NCBI RefSeq assembly: GCF_000374405.1
Contig: NZ_KB894240.1
Location: 69,285-133,284, forward strand
Direction: 5' to 3'
Source of the DNA: Riemerella columbina DSM 16469
Lineage (GTDB): Bacteria > Bacteroidota > Bacteroidia > Flavobacteriales > Weeksellaceae
DNA length: 64,000 nucleotides
How positions within the stretch are numbered: the first letter of the stretch is position 1; each line of letters begins with the position of its first letter. Under the pieces are notes generated by a model that did not search any database, was not told the origin of the DNA, and worked only from the letters and a program-made list of their open reading frames with translations. The translations under genes were made by a program, and so were the position numbers. Positions 8,594-17,781 of this stretch are shown piece after piece.

Positions 8594-8725
8594 TTGTTGT
8601 TGTCCTTTTTTAGGTTTTAGAATTGGGAACTATTCCCACCAACTAAAACAGTTAGAATTGTTATTAAATTCAGCAACTTTTGTCTATTCTATAATAGTAT
8701 ACACAATAGCCTACTGCTATTTTTT

Positions 8726-9028
8726 TTATTTAAGTAAGTCTGCTACATACGGCATCAACGCAAGATGTCTTGCTCTTTTGATTGCTGCAGATACTTTTCT
8801 TTGGTATTTTAAAGAAGTTCCTGTATATCTTCTTGGTAAAATTTTACCTTGTTCGTTTACGAACTGAAGTAAGAAATCAGCATCTTTATAATCTACATAT
8901 TTAATACCGTATTTTTTAAATCTACAGAATTTTTTATCCGATTTAGTATTGATATCAATTGGTGTAAGATATTTTACTTCTGACTCTCCACCTTGTGCGG
9001 CTTGTTGTGCCATTTCATCTATTGCCAT
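8726..9028 (-). CDS. rpsR: Small-subunit ribosomal protein S18 (bS18)
   Basis: The core from about residue 34 ([16 protein letters not shown], then [32 protein letters not shown]) is unmistakably S18. The protein has 100 residues against about 75 in E. coli, because of a roughly 30-residue N-terminal extension. In Bacteroidota, bS18 together with bS6 and bS21 is known to hold the 3' end of 16S rRNA and mask the anti-Shine-Dalgarno sequence, which fits the lack of ribosome-binding sites in this window. It lies 26 bases after rpsF and 132 before rplI. Confidence 0.96.
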   Translation of the reverse strand: MAIDEMAQQAAQGGESEVKYLTPIDINTKSDKKFCRFKKYGIKYVDYKDADFLLQFVNEQGKILPRRYTGTSLKYQRKVSAAIKRARHLALMPYVADLLK

Positions 9029-9054
9029 AATTGTAATGTTTTTAAAGGTTAAAA

Positions 9055-9396
9055 TTAAGATTTTTGAGATTTAAGTTTGGCTCTTCTTTTCTCAGCATAT
9101 TCTACGGCGTGCTTGTCCAATTTAGTCGTTAAGTAACGCAATACTCTTTCGTCACGCTTGAATGCTAATTCTAAATCAGCCACTACGGTACCTTCTCCTT
9201 TGAATTCAATTAGAGTATAGAACCCATTTTTCTTCAATTGAATTGGATACGCCAATTTCTTAAGTCCCCAATTTTCCTTGGCAACGATTTCACACTTCTG
9301 ATCTTTCAATAGATCTTCAAATTTTTTCACTGCTTCCTCCACCTGAGCATCAGACAGAACGGGAGTTAAAATGAAAACAGTTTCGTAATTGTTCAT
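9055..9396 (-). CDS. rpsF: Small-subunit ribosomal protein S6 (bS6)
   Basis: The 113-residue protein begins [16 protein letters not shown], contains [22 protein letters not shown] and the helix [19 protein letters not shown], all standard for S6. It binds S18 on the platform of the small subunit. It is the first gene of the rpsF-rpsR-rplI operon and has a two-part promoter directly upstream. Confidence 0.96.
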   Translation of the reverse strand: MNNYETVFILTPVLSDAQVEEAVKKFEDLLKDQKCEIVAKENWGLKKLAYPIQLKKNGFYTLIEFKGEGTVVADLELAFKRDERVLRYLTTKLDKHAVEYAEKRRAKLKSQKS

Positions 9397-9428
9397 AATG
9401 TTAAATATTAATTATTATTTTAAGTCTG

Positions 9429-9459
9429 CAAAAGTAAATATTTTTTGCGAAATATGCAA
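9429..9459 (-). promoter_or_regulatory. Promoter of the rpsF operon
   Basis: On the minus strand a TTG (9457-9459) is followed after 20 bases by TACTTTTG (9429-9436), matching the Bacteroidota -33/-7 consensus TTG-N19-21-TAnnTTTG. The box ends 32 bases before the rpsF ATG. Confidence 0.75.
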
Positions 9460-9463
9460 TCTT

Positions 9464-10909
9464 TTAATCTGGTTTTCTTGATGGATCGGGAAATACAGAG
9501 TTTTCATCAGCTTTCTTACCCAAATCAGATAAATTGACTTTTGTCTTATGGGCTCTAAGGCTTTTAGTTTTTTGTTCTATATCTTTCAAATACGCCTCAC
9601 TTAACTCATCGTATAGCGAATGTCTGCTAATGAATAACGCAGCCAATGAGGAAATCATACCAGAAAGCATAAGGTAAAATATTAATGAATGTCTATCCGT
9701 CATTTCCAACACCAATATCGCTGAAGTAAATGGCGCTCTAGTAATCCCTGTAAGGAATGCCACCATGCCCGCAAGGATAATCACATTGGTTTCATTTTTT
9801 GTTAAGTTCATAATATCAGACAAAAATGCCCCACAACTTGCCCCAGCACTCAAGGCAGGCGCAAAAATACCTCCTGCCCCACCACTTGTAAAGGATAATG
9901 CAGGTCCAACCATTCTGAAAATAGGCATATACCAAGATTGGGATTTATTGTTTGAAAACAGCAAGTTTTCCATTAAGCCTTTACCAGAACCTAAAATTTC
10001 CTGATTGACAAAGTAGGCTAAACTGGCGATAACGAATGCGCTTCCAACTAAAAATAAAATTTGGTTTTTTCGCCCAAGTTTGGCTTTGAATTGATTAATT
10101 GCCAGCATTAGTTTAGACAGTTTGCTACTCATTAAACCACATAGAAACGCCACCAAAATCACAGGAAAAATAATACCGATACTGATATCATTAGTTTTAG
10201 GATAGCCTAAATATAAGTAAGACCCAGCAAAGGTTTGTGCTGTAAGACCCGCCACGATTACCGCTGTAAACAGCGCAGTTTTAAAATAATTCATATGGGT
10301 TTTTGCCAATTCTTCTACGGCGAAAACAATTCCCCCCAACGGGGTATTAAACGCTGCCGAAAGCCCTGCCGCAGCACCCGTCATAATCATATTTTTAATA
10401 GAAATCTTAGGCCACCATTTAGGTAATATTTGGTTTACAAAACGGAATATAGACCCCGCAATTTGGATGGTAGGCCCTTCTCTACCAATCGCTCCACCAC
10501 CAATCACCAACACAATACTAGAGGCTATTTTTACCAACACTATTTTAATACTCAGCAAATGTTTTATTTTTCTTCGCTCTTTAGGATTGGCTAAATTAAC
10601 CGATGCCATAACCTGCGGAATCCCACTACCCTTAGCATAAGGGGCATAGCGCTGTACCAACCACCAAGACAAAACAAATCCTATGGGCGCTATAATGAAA
10701 ATTAACCAAGATTGACATCCTAACAATTTGAATAATAAATGCTCCCCCCATTCAAATAATCTGGCATAAAGTACGGCTACAATCCCCGTAAGTAACGAAG
10801 CAAACCAAAAAGGAATCGCCTGAAGAAGATTGTATTTTAAGCGTTCATTTTGAATACCATCAAATAGATGTTTAAGACGAAATCTTAGGTAAGACAGAGC
10901 TTTTTTCAT
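9464..10909 (-). CDS. ClC-family chloride channel/transporter
   Basis: The 481-residue protein carries the three selectivity-filter motifs of ClC proteins: GSGIP at 94-98, GREGP at 142-146 with gating Glu144, and GGIFAPAL in the second half. More than ten hydrophobic segments are visible. The C-terminus (about 55 residues) is a hydrophilic tail without CBS domains. Bacterial ClC proteins exchange chloride for protons or conduct fluoride; the GREGP filter favours a chloride-type transporter. It is divergent from the broken magnesium transporter gene. Family is certain, transported ion is inferred. Confidence 0.92.
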   Translation of the reverse strand: MKKALSYLRFRLKHLFDGIQNERLKYNLLQAIPFWFASLLTGIVAVLYARLFEWGEHLLFKLLGCQSWLIFIIAPIGFVLSWWLVQRYAPYAKGSGIPQVMASVNLANPKERRKIKHLLSIKIVLVKIASSIVLVIGGGAIGREGPTIQIAGSIFRFVNQILPKWWPKISIKNMIMTGAAAGLSAAFNTPLGGIVFAVEELAKTHMNYFKTALFTAVIVAGLTAQTFAGSYLYLGYPKTNDISIGIIFPVILVAFLCGLMSSKLSKLMLAINQFKAKLGRKNQILFLVGSAFVIASLAYFVNQEILGSGKGLMENLLFSNNKSQSWYMPIFRMVGPALSFTSGGAGGIFAPALSAGASCGAFLSDIMNLTKNETNVIILAGMVAFLTGITRAPFTSAILVLEMTDRHSLIFYLMLSGMISSLAALFISRHSLYDELSEAYLKDIEQKTKSLRAHKTKVNLSDLGKKADENSVFPDPSRKPD

Positions 10910-11061
10910 GGGGTATCTTTAGGACACGGTTAGTTTTTATTTAATGATATGCAAAGTTATCAATTTTAGATCAATTGAGTCCGATAAAAACTTGATTTTA
11001 TTGGTTAATTCGTAAAATTATCCTCATCAAAAAAATTAGCTTCAGTTTTCTATAAAAAACT

Positions 11062-11069
11062 TACATTTG
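11062..11069 (+). promoter_or_regulatory. Probable promoter -7 box (TACATTTG) of mgtE
   Basis: TACATTTG matches TAnnTTTG and ends eight bases before the ATG at 11078. No TTG element is found at the expected distance upstream, so this is a single-box match. Confidence 0.4.
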
Positions 11070-11077
11070 TTGATTGA

Positions 11078-12413
11078 ATGAAGAATCCCATGGAAAACCA
11101 CAAACTACAAGGACAGCACCCTGCGGATATCGCAGAACATTTGATAGAATTGGACGACAAAAGTCGTTATATTTCATTTTTGATGTTGTCCAAAGACCTT
11201 AAAACAGAGGTCTTTCCGTATTTCGAAACGAATATCCAACAACAGATTATCAAATCTTTGGGCGATAAAGAATTATCCGAAATGCTCAACAATTTAGAAC
11301 CCGATGACCGTACGGCAATTTTAGAAAATTTCCCTGATGAACTCATCAAATATTCCGTGAATTTACTCAATGATAGTGAGAAAGAAATTGCACTAAACCT
11401 CATTGGCTACGACAAAGATTCCATTGCCCGACTGATGACACCACTCTATGTACAAGCCAAACCACAATGGACGGTGCAACAGGTGCTTAGCCATATCAAA
11501 AAAACACGGAAAAAACGCCGAAACCCTCACTTATATTTATGTAGTTGATGAGCAAAATCGTTTGATAGATGATTTAAAAATAGGACAATTGCTTTTAGCC
11601 GACAATGACACACCCTTGACTGATTTGATGGATAATAATTTCATTAGTTTGCTTACAACCACCTCATTAGAAGATAGTTTCGCAACTTTTGAAAAATACG
11701 ACCGTTCGGCGCTACCCATCACTACCGAAAAAGGGACATTAGTAGGAATTGTTACTTTTGATGATATTTTGGAGAAAATTCAAGATGAAAACACCGAGGA
11801 CATTCAGAAGTTCGGGGGTATGGAAGAGTTGGATTTGTCTTATACCCAAACGCCTTGGTTGGAGTTGGTTCGCAAGCGTGCTGGTTGGCTGATTATTCTC
11901 TTTTTAGGAGAGATGCTCACGGCATCAGCGATGGGGTATTTCGATGACGAAATTGAAAAAGCTGTCGTTTTAGCCCTATTCGTTCCGTTGATTATTTCCA
12001 GTGGAGGGAATTCAGGTTCGCAAGCCGCTTCGCTAATTATCCGCGCAATGGCGTTGCAAGAATTACGCCTAAAAGATTGGTGGTATGTGATGAAAAAAGA
12101 AATCATCTCAGGTTTGGCTTTGGGAGGAATTTTGGGAGCGATCGGTTTCCTTTGTATTTTGGTTTGGCAATCCACAGGTATTTATGATTATGGCGAGTAT
12201 TGGATTTCGATAGCCTTATCCGTTTCTATTTCACTGATATTTATTGTGTTGTGGGGAACACTTTCAGGCTCACTTATTCCGTTTGTACTGCGAAGAGTAG
12301 GCTTAGACCCTGCGACTGCCTCAGCACCTTTTGTAGCCACCTTGGTCGATGTAACGGGATTGATTATTTATTTCTCAGTAGCAGCATTGTTTCTCAGTGG
12401 GAAGTTGCTCTAA
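11078..12413 (+). pseudogene. mgtE: Magnesium transporter MgtE, interrupted by a +1 frameshift
   Basis: Two overlapping frames together make one MgtE. The first (11078-11548) gives the N domain (GQHPADIAEHLIEL, LEPDDRTAILENFP, SIARLMTP) and then runs into lysine/arginine-rich nonsense after HIKK. The second continues the family sequence from KKHGKNAETLTYIYVVDEQ through two CBS domains (ALPITTEKGTLVGIVTFDDIL) into five membrane segments with the SSGGNSGSQAASLIIRAMA selectivity motif. The shift maps to an A7 run at 11498-11504; one A fewer restores a protein of about 445 residues, the usual MgtE length. The rest of the gene is free of stops. It is either a recent mutation, a reversible homopolymer switch or a sequencing error. 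Confidence 0.88.
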
Positions 12414-12420
12414 TACAAAT

Positions 12421-12439
12421 TATCGGTTTAAAACCGATA
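12421..12439 (+). other. 19-base palindrome behind mgtE
   Basis: TATCGGTTTAAAACCGATA is a perfect palindrome eight bases after the mgtE stop, directly followed by the terminator. Its role is unknown; it may simply add to termination. Confidence 0.4.
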
Positions 12440-12441
12440 AA

Positions 12442-12480
12442 AACCGAAAGATTCTACGAGAATCTCTCGGTTTTTTGTTT
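12442..12480 (+). terminator. Terminator of mgtE
   Basis: AACCGAAAGATTCT and AGAATCTCTCGGTT pair over 14 positions with one mismatch around a 3-base loop and are followed by TTTTTTGTTT. A strong intrinsic terminator in plus orientation. Confidence 0.9.
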
Positions 12481-12519
12481 ACCAAAACTCTAAAGCCTTA
12501 TTAAATTCTAAAAAATCCC

Positions 12520-12527
12520 TATATTTG
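12520..12527 (+). promoter_or_regulatory. Probable promoter -7 box (TATATTTG) of the VIT/vWA protein gene
   Basis: TATATTTG matches TAnnTTTG and lies 25 bases before the ATG at 12553, after the mgtE terminator. No good TTG is seen upstream. Confidence 0.45.
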
Positions 12528-12552
12528 ATAAAACTTTAAATACCAATTGACT

Positions 12553-15489
12553 ATGAAAAAGCAACTTTTGATATGGATCATCACGCTACTTTCGGTAGTG
12601 AGTTACGCGCAAACGGCAAAATTAGAGGTTTTCGATAAAGGAAAATCACAATCAAAGGAAACGGTGGTCCTCAAAGATATTCGTTATGATGTAAAAGTGT
12701 CGGGAGATTTATCTACCACGATTTGCACAATGCTTTTTCAAAACAAAACCCAACGAATTTTGGAAGGAAAACTAACCTTTTCTCTACCTAATCAAGTGGC
12801 GGTTAGTGGTTATGCAATTGATATCAACGGAAAATTGCGCGATGCCGTACCCGTAGAAAAAGAAAAGGCGAAGGAAGTGTATGAAAGCGTCAGAAAACGC
12901 CGCATCGACCCAGGAATGATTGAGAAGGTGGAAGGAAATAATTTCCGTACACGAATTTATCCTATACCAGCCAATGGTTCGCGTACAGTGCAAATCACTT
13001 ATAATATGGAGTTGGCAAAACAAGGGCAAGGCATTCAGTATTATTTGCCTTTGGACAAAGCCCAGATGTTTGAGCATTTTGAGTTGAATGTAGAAGTTTT
13101 TGAAAATATACAAACGCCTCAATTGGTAGAAAATCCCGATGGTAGTTTTGCTTTTCAAAAGAATGGAAGTGTTTGGACTGCCTCAATCAAAAAAGACAAC
13201 TACCAACCTGCAAACGATTTAAGAATCGCAATACCCACACCCGCCAATTATTCGCAGTCGGTAATGCAACCCGCTGAGGGCGGACATTATTATTTTCTGT
13301 CGAATGTCGTAGTGCCAACGGAAACGAAAGCCAAAGCCAATCCGAAAAAAATCGCGATTGTTTGGGACAATTCATTGAGCGGTTTACAAAGAAATCATTC
13401 AAAGGAATGGGAATTATTAGACACTTATTTTCAGAAACTTCAGAATGTGGAGGTCGATTTATATTCATTGAATATCTATTGGAAATCACAAGGAACTTTT
13501 AAGGTTAAAAACGGAAATTGGGACGCTCTAAAACAGCAATTGCAACAAATGGTATATGATGGAGGAACGGATTACGGACAATTGCAACCCATCAAGGCGG
13601 ATGAAATTTTATTTTTCTCTGATGGAATAGCCACTTTTGGAGCGCTAAAATTCCCTTGGCAGACCAAAACCTATACGATAGCGAGTCAGCCGAAGGCTAA
13701 TTTTGGGCAACTGCAATGGATGGCAAGGACTACGGGTGGCGAATGGATTAACTTAAACCAAATCAACACGCAAAAAGCCCTTGATAAATTGACCATACAG
13801 CCGTTGAAATTTTTAGGAATTAAAGAAACTACAAAAGTTTCGGAGCAATATCCATCCTTGCCAACATCGGTAGATGAGTCCTTTTCTATTGCAGGAATTG
13901 TCAATCAACCCAAAACGACGCTAACTCTGTTGTTTGGCTACGGCAATACGCCTACTATTGAGAGAACCCTAACACTTGATGCGAACCAACAATCGACCAC
14001 CGATTGGAATATTGCACAATTTTGGGCACAAAGAAAAATTGCAGAATTGGAACTTTTCTCTGACAAAAATCAAGAGGAAATCAAAGAAATTGGAAAAACT
14101 TTTGGTATCGTTACCCATAATACCAGCCTGATGGTTTTGGAGAATGTCAATGATTATGTCAAATATAAAATCACGCCACCCAGCGAACTTTTGGTAGAGT
14201 ACAATCGTTTGATAAAAAATCAACAAAATGAAATTTCAGAAGAAAGAGTCGCCATTATGTCCGATGCCGAAGATATGATTGAAGACCTTAAAAAATGGTG
14301 GAATACGGATTTTAAACCTCAAAAGAAATATCCAAAGCCTAAGACTGAGGCAGAAGTTCCGCCGCCAGCAACTGTAGAATTGGATGCTGCTGTAGATATG
14401 GTAGTGGAAGAAACTTCATCTATTACAGCAAATGCTGCCGCTAGTAAAGAAGCATCTGAATTGGAAGAGGTGGTAGTTACTTCCACAGTAACTTCACAAG
14501 CACTTGAAGGACAGTTAGCAGGCGTTAGTATTTCAAATGATAAAATAGTAAACAGTAATAAAAAAGCAAAGATTACCACCATAGAAATCCAGTCAGATCA
14601 AGATTATTTGCAAGGATTGAATGAGCAATCTTCAGAAAATTTATACACTCGTTATTTGTCTATTCGTGAGAAATACCAAACCACTCCATCGTTTTATTTT
14701 GATATTGCTCAATTGCTGTTTAAGAAAAACAATCGTGAGAAAGGTTTGTTAGTATTGAGTAGCGTTGTGGATTTGGATATTGAAAATGAAGAGTTGTACA
14801 AATTACTGATGTACCGACTCAAAGAGCATAAGTTTTATGATAAAGAATGGTATATCGCAGGCAAGGTTTTAGAATGGCGACCTTTCGACCCACAAAGTTA
14901 CCGCGATTATGCGTTGGCTTGTGAAGATGCAGGAAAACTACAAGAAGCCTTAGACAATTTTTATAAAATGCTTACCAATACCTATACCCAAGAATTGTCC
15001 GATCGTGATCGTGGAATTGAAGAAACGATTTTGATGGAAATTAATAGCTTGATTGCAAGACACAAAGGTAAATTAGATACAAGTGATATCAATCCAAAAT
15101 TGATTGCCGATTTGCCTGTAGAAATTCGAGTAGTGCTCAATTGGAATAAAGATGATACCGATATCGACCTTTGGGTAATTGATCCAAAAGGCGAAAAATG
15201 TTTTTATTCTAATAATCGAACAGCCATAGGTGGAAGGTTGAGCAGAGATTTCACTTCTGGATTTGGTCCTGAACAATTCATTTTGAAAAAGGCCATCAAA
15301 GGAAAATACCAGATAAAAACCAACTTCTTTGGTGAGCGACAAACCAGTATTTCGGGACCTACAACACTGATGGCAGAGATTTATATCTATTATGCGTCTG
15401 GACAACAAGAACGAAAAATTGTTGTGTTCCAAAGTGAAAAAGAAAAGGATAAAGAAGATGGTGTTCTTATCGGAGAGTTTGAGTTTTAA
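12553..15489 (+). CDS. Secreted VIT/vWA-domain protein with C-terminal TPR-like and DUF2135 regions
   Basis: ATG 12553 gives 978 residues with a signal peptide ending near SYAQTAK. A VIT domain follows (about 20-140; ISGYAIDINGK-like SGYAIDINGKLRDAVPVEKEKAKEVYE and IYPIPANGSRTVQITY). A vWA-like region has DNSLS at 272-276, matching the DxSxS metal site, with FFSDGIATFG later. A variable linker (about 590-690, Ala/Glu/Thr/Ser-rich) contains EEVVVTS at about 638. Then come helical TPR-like repeats (about 690-840) and a DUF2135 domain from about 857 (NWNKDDTDIDLWVIDPKGE). VIT-vWA proteins of this kind are found in the envelope of Bacteroidota; function is unknown. It stands alone, with its own promoter. 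Confidence 0.85.
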   Translation: MKKQLLIWIITLLSVVSYAQTAKLEVFDKGKSQSKETVVLKDIRYDVKVSGDLSTTICTMLFQNKTQRILEGKLTFSLPNQVAVSGYAIDINGKLRDAVPVEKEKAKEVYESVRKRRIDPGMIEKVEGNNFRTRIYPIPANGSRTVQITYNMELAKQGQGIQYYLPLDKAQMFEHFELNVEVFENIQTPQLVENPDGSFAFQKNGSVWTASIKKDNYQPANDLRIAIPTPANYSQSVMQPAEGGHYYFLSNVVVPTETKAKANPKKIAIVWDNSLSGLQRNHSKEWELLDTYFQKLQNVEVDLYSLNIYWKSQGTFKVKNGNWDALKQQLQQMVYDGGTDYGQLQPIKADEILFFSDGIATFGALKFPWQTKTYTIASQPKANFGQLQWMARTTGGEWINLNQINTQKALDKLTIQPLKFLGIKETTKVSEQYPSLPTSVDESFSIAGIVNQPKTTLTLLFGYGNTPTIERTLTLDANQQSTTDWNIAQFWAQRKIAELELFSDKNQEEIKEIGKTFGIVTHNTSLMVLENVNDYVKYKITPPSELLVEYNRLIKNQQNEISEERVAIMSDAEDMIEDLKKWWNTDFKPQKKYPKPKTEAEVPPPATVELDAAVDMVVEETSSITANAAASKEASELEEVVVTSTVTSQALEGQLAGVSISNDKIVNSNKKAKITTIEIQSDQDYLQGLNEQSSENLYTRYLSIREKYQTTPSFYFDIAQLLFKKNNREKGLLVLSSVVDLDIENEELYKLLMYRLKEHKFYDKEWYIAGKVLEWRPFDPQSYRDYALACEDAGKLQEALDNFYKMLTNTYTQELSDRDRGIEETILMEINSLIARHKGKLDTSDINPKLIADLPVEIRVVLNWNKDDTDIDLWVIDPKGEKCFYSNNRTAIGGRLSRDFTSGFGPEQFILKKAIKGKYQIKTNFFGERQTSISGPTTLMAEIYIYYASGQQERKIVVFQSEKEKDKEDGVLIGEFEF

Positions 15490-15790
15490 AAGTTCAAGTT
15501 ATTTATCAAAATAAAATTTATGAGATACTACCCTCCGAAGATTATAAACTCATAATAGAAATATCACACGATTATATCGTCCATAGCAACTTTAGAATTT
15601 TGTAAATTTTATCAATAAAAATATTTTTGATGAGGCGAATTTAATATACATACCAATCTTCAACAGTCCAATTTTATGCGCTCTACTATCAAGCGTTTTT
15701 ATTAAAGTTAATATTTACTATCGACAAAACACTTAAAACCAAATATCCTAATATCAGCATATACATTATATAAGGTTTGTTAAATAAAAA
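15490..15790. other. Gene-free AT-rich interval
   Basis: This 301-base gap lies between the convergent ends of the VIT/vWA gene and a small membrane-protein gene. I see no convincing reading frame, strong hairpin, tRNA or copy of either repeat family. It may be a decayed gene end, but nothing supports a specific call. Confidence 0.4.
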
Positions 15791-16261
15791 CTAAGAATAT
15801 TCCTTTCCTCTTTTTGAATATTCAGCTATGTTACCGCAAATTGGAGCGATATGAGGATTATTTTCTGTCTTGTAAATATAATAAAATGCATTGGTACTTC
15901 CCGTATCTAAACCATATCTATCCTGATTGGTCTTTTCCATTATGTCAATGAGTTTTACCAAGTCTGTATAAGAATTATCATCTGAAAGTTGAAATTTAAT
16001 TCCCGTTTTATCAATATTTTGTGTTTTATTTTTCTCTATTAATGCTAAGTAGGATTGCTCAGCTGTCTTATCAAAACTTTTAGGTACTATGACTGTTTTA
16101 TATTGATAGTCTTTTATGGGAATCATTGAGTCTAATGACATCTGCTCGCCTTTTTTGATTTTATAGGGAAGACCAAAGTTGATAGCCCTTAAATTCAACC
16201 TATCATAAGTAGGCTTAGCATAAATCCAAAATAGTATCGGAATGAAAATCAAGCTTATCAT
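15791..16261 (-). CDS. Small membrane-anchored protein of unknown function
   Basis: The 156-residue protein has one N-terminal hydrophobic segment (about 2-15, LIFIPILFWIY) and a soluble remainder that should face the periplasm. The central part (GIKFQLSDDNSYTDLVKLIDIMEK, read in pieces) has the strand-then-helix look of ExbD-like C-terminal domains, where a short periplasmic domain follows a single membrane helix. The similarity is weak and no exbB or tonB gene is near. No lipobox. The gene is flanked by the empty 15.5 kb gap and by a structured repeat, and its AT content is high. Function unknown. Confidence 0.55.
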   Translation of the reverse strand: MISLIFIPILFWIYAKPTYDRLNLRAINFGLPYKIKKGEQMSLDSMIPIKDYQYKTVIVPKSFDKTAEQSYLALIEKNKTQNIDKTGIKFQLSDDNSYTDLVKLIDIMEKTNQDRYGLDTGSTNAFYYIYKTENNPHIAPICGNIAEYSKRGKEYS

Positions 16262-16403
16262 TCCTCCTATGTAATATATTTTTTATGAGGTTTCAATAGA
16301 TATTTTTAACAAAAATCTTAAATAATTTAAGCAAAGATATAAAATTTATCAATGGAATTGATTTAAAATAATTTAGAACCAATAATTTATATCCACTCCA
16401 TCC

Positions 16404-16528
16404 GCGTGAGGGTGGAGGGCATTGTGGGAGTTCCTTTTTTGGCTTTTTAGGAAAGCCAAAAAAGAACGACTGCCCGTAGACCGACGCTCTGCCTTTCCTC
16501 TAAGAAAGGCAGAGGGGCACGCCCAAAA
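16404..16528 (+). repeat. Dispersed structured repeat, copy 2 of 3
   Basis: Reads GCGTGAGGGTGGAGGGC, then a strong hairpin (GTTCCTTTTTTGGCTTT pairing with AAAGCCAAAAAAGAAC), GCCCGTAGACCGACGC, a second hairpin (CTGCCTTTC/GAAAGGCAG), and GGGGCACGCCCAAAA. Ends GCGTG and CACGC can pair. It is more diverged than copies 1 and 3 but keeps the order of blocks. It ends 18 bases from the stop codon of the minus-strand ltrA gene. Confidence 0.72.
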
Positions 16529-16545
16529 CATTAAAACGACTACTA

Positions 16546-17742
16546 CTATACGGTTTTACATTTTTCCCAATTACAAACTTGGATATAAGCAATCACTCCC
16601 ACCACAGCAATCCCCAACGATACCATCATAGGCAATCCGAAATACACCAAAGTCATCGGTAAGGCACTGACCACTAAACCAAGCCATAAAGCTAGTTTAT
16701 TGTTTTTAGAATTTTGAATCAGTACAATGCGTAAAATACTAATACTTAGCAGATAAATTCCCAAAGTTATAGATAAAACCATCATCGCATATAAGCGAGA
16801 AACGGGATGCTCAATAGGTGTATCAATAGGCAAATAATACTGTTGCGCAGCATCGGCAACCAACTCCAAGCTACCGCCCAAAGCCGCCAAAGAGGCAAAA
16901 ACCAAATAATGGGTGTAGCCAAAAACAAAACCGACTTTTCGGGTACGGCGCTTCTCTAAAATATGTCCCCAAGGCATCTCAAAATAAATCCACCAAAGGG
17001 CAAAAATTAACGCTGCAGCACTTAATCCCAACGGAAGAATAATATGCGTCCAACTAATCGTATCGCTAATGAGTTTGTTGACAGTATTTGCCGTTGCCAA
17101 TAAGCCTTCACCTAGTACAATAATGGTCAATAATCCGTAGCGTTCGGCAATGTGGTGTGGATGCCAAGTGGTTGACAATTTTTTACCCTCAGCAAAAGCA
17201 GGAACGGACATTTCGCCTAAAATAATGAGGAGTGTTACCCAACTTTTCTGGTCGTAATCAGCGGGATACAGATACCAAATCGTCCATCCTGCTTGTATCA
17301 AGGCAACGCCTAAAGCATATCGAAGACTGATATTTCTATTTTTTGGATCTTCTTTTGCTGCTCGTAACCAATGAAGCACCATGGCCACCCGCATAATGAT
17401 ATACCCGATAATGCCTGCGGTATAGTTTGGCTGCTCGTTAAACATTTGCGTGATACCCACGGCAAAAACCAAAGTCCCAAACATTTGTATAAATGTAACC
17501 AAACGGAATGGCGTATCATCGGTATCATAAGCCGATGCAAACCATGTATAATTCATCCATGCCCACCAGATATAGAAAAAATTTTGCGCATATTGAATAC
17601 TGCCATATCCCACCTCGTGAGCTGCCAATTGATGATGTAAACCTCTCGCCGCTGCCGCAATGGCAATCACAAAAATTAAATCAAAAAATAATTCTAAAGG
17701 TGTAGCCGCTCGGTGTTTTTCGTCAATTGAACGCCCAAGCAT
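16546..17742 (-). CDS. Low temperature requirement protein A (LtrA) family membrane protein
   Basis: The 398-residue protein begins with the LtrA hallmark: a polar start with RAATPLELFFDLIFVIAI, followed by the NYTWFASAYDTDDTP motif after the second hydrophobic segment, HIAERYGLLTIIVLGEGLLA in the middle, and FGYTHYLVFASLAALG. About twelve membrane segments are visible. LtrA was first linked to growth of Listeria at low temperature; its molecular function is not known. It stands between lipB (upstream, 39 bases) and a structured repeat (downstream). Confidence 0.88.
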   Translation of the reverse strand: MLGRSIDEKHRAATPLELFFDLIFVIAIAAAARGLHHQLAAHEVGYGSIQYAQNFFYIWWAWMNYTWFASAYDTDDTPFRLVTFIQMFGTLVFAVGITQMFNEQPNYTAGIIGYIIMRVAMVLHWLRAAKEDPKNRNISLRYALGVALIQAGWTIWYLYPADYDQKSWVTLLIILGEMSVPAFAEGKKLSTTWHPHHIAERYGLLTIIVLGEGLLATANTVNKLISDTISWTHIILPLGLSAAALIFALWWIYFEMPWGHILEKRRTRKVGFVFGYTHYLVFASLAALGGSLELVADAAQQYYLPIDTPIEHPVSRLYAMMVLSITLGIYLLSISILRIVLIQNSKNNKLALWLGLVVSALPMTLVYFGLPMMVSLGIAVVGVIAYIQVCNWEKCKTV

Positions 17743-17781
17743 TGGGATTCGGATGTAGTTTCATGGGATAATTTTAAGTAA

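Noticed and set aside
11498-11504. Programmed ribosomal frameshift in mgtE
   Set aside because: The needed shift is +1 rather than the -1 expected at A-AAA-AAC-type sites, and there is no downstream stem or internal Shine-Dalgarno. A single-base change in the run is simpler.
15490-15790. Small gene or RNA gene in the largest unexplained gap
   Set aside because: No reading frame of plausible composition, no promoter box leading into it and no strong stem-loop could be supported.
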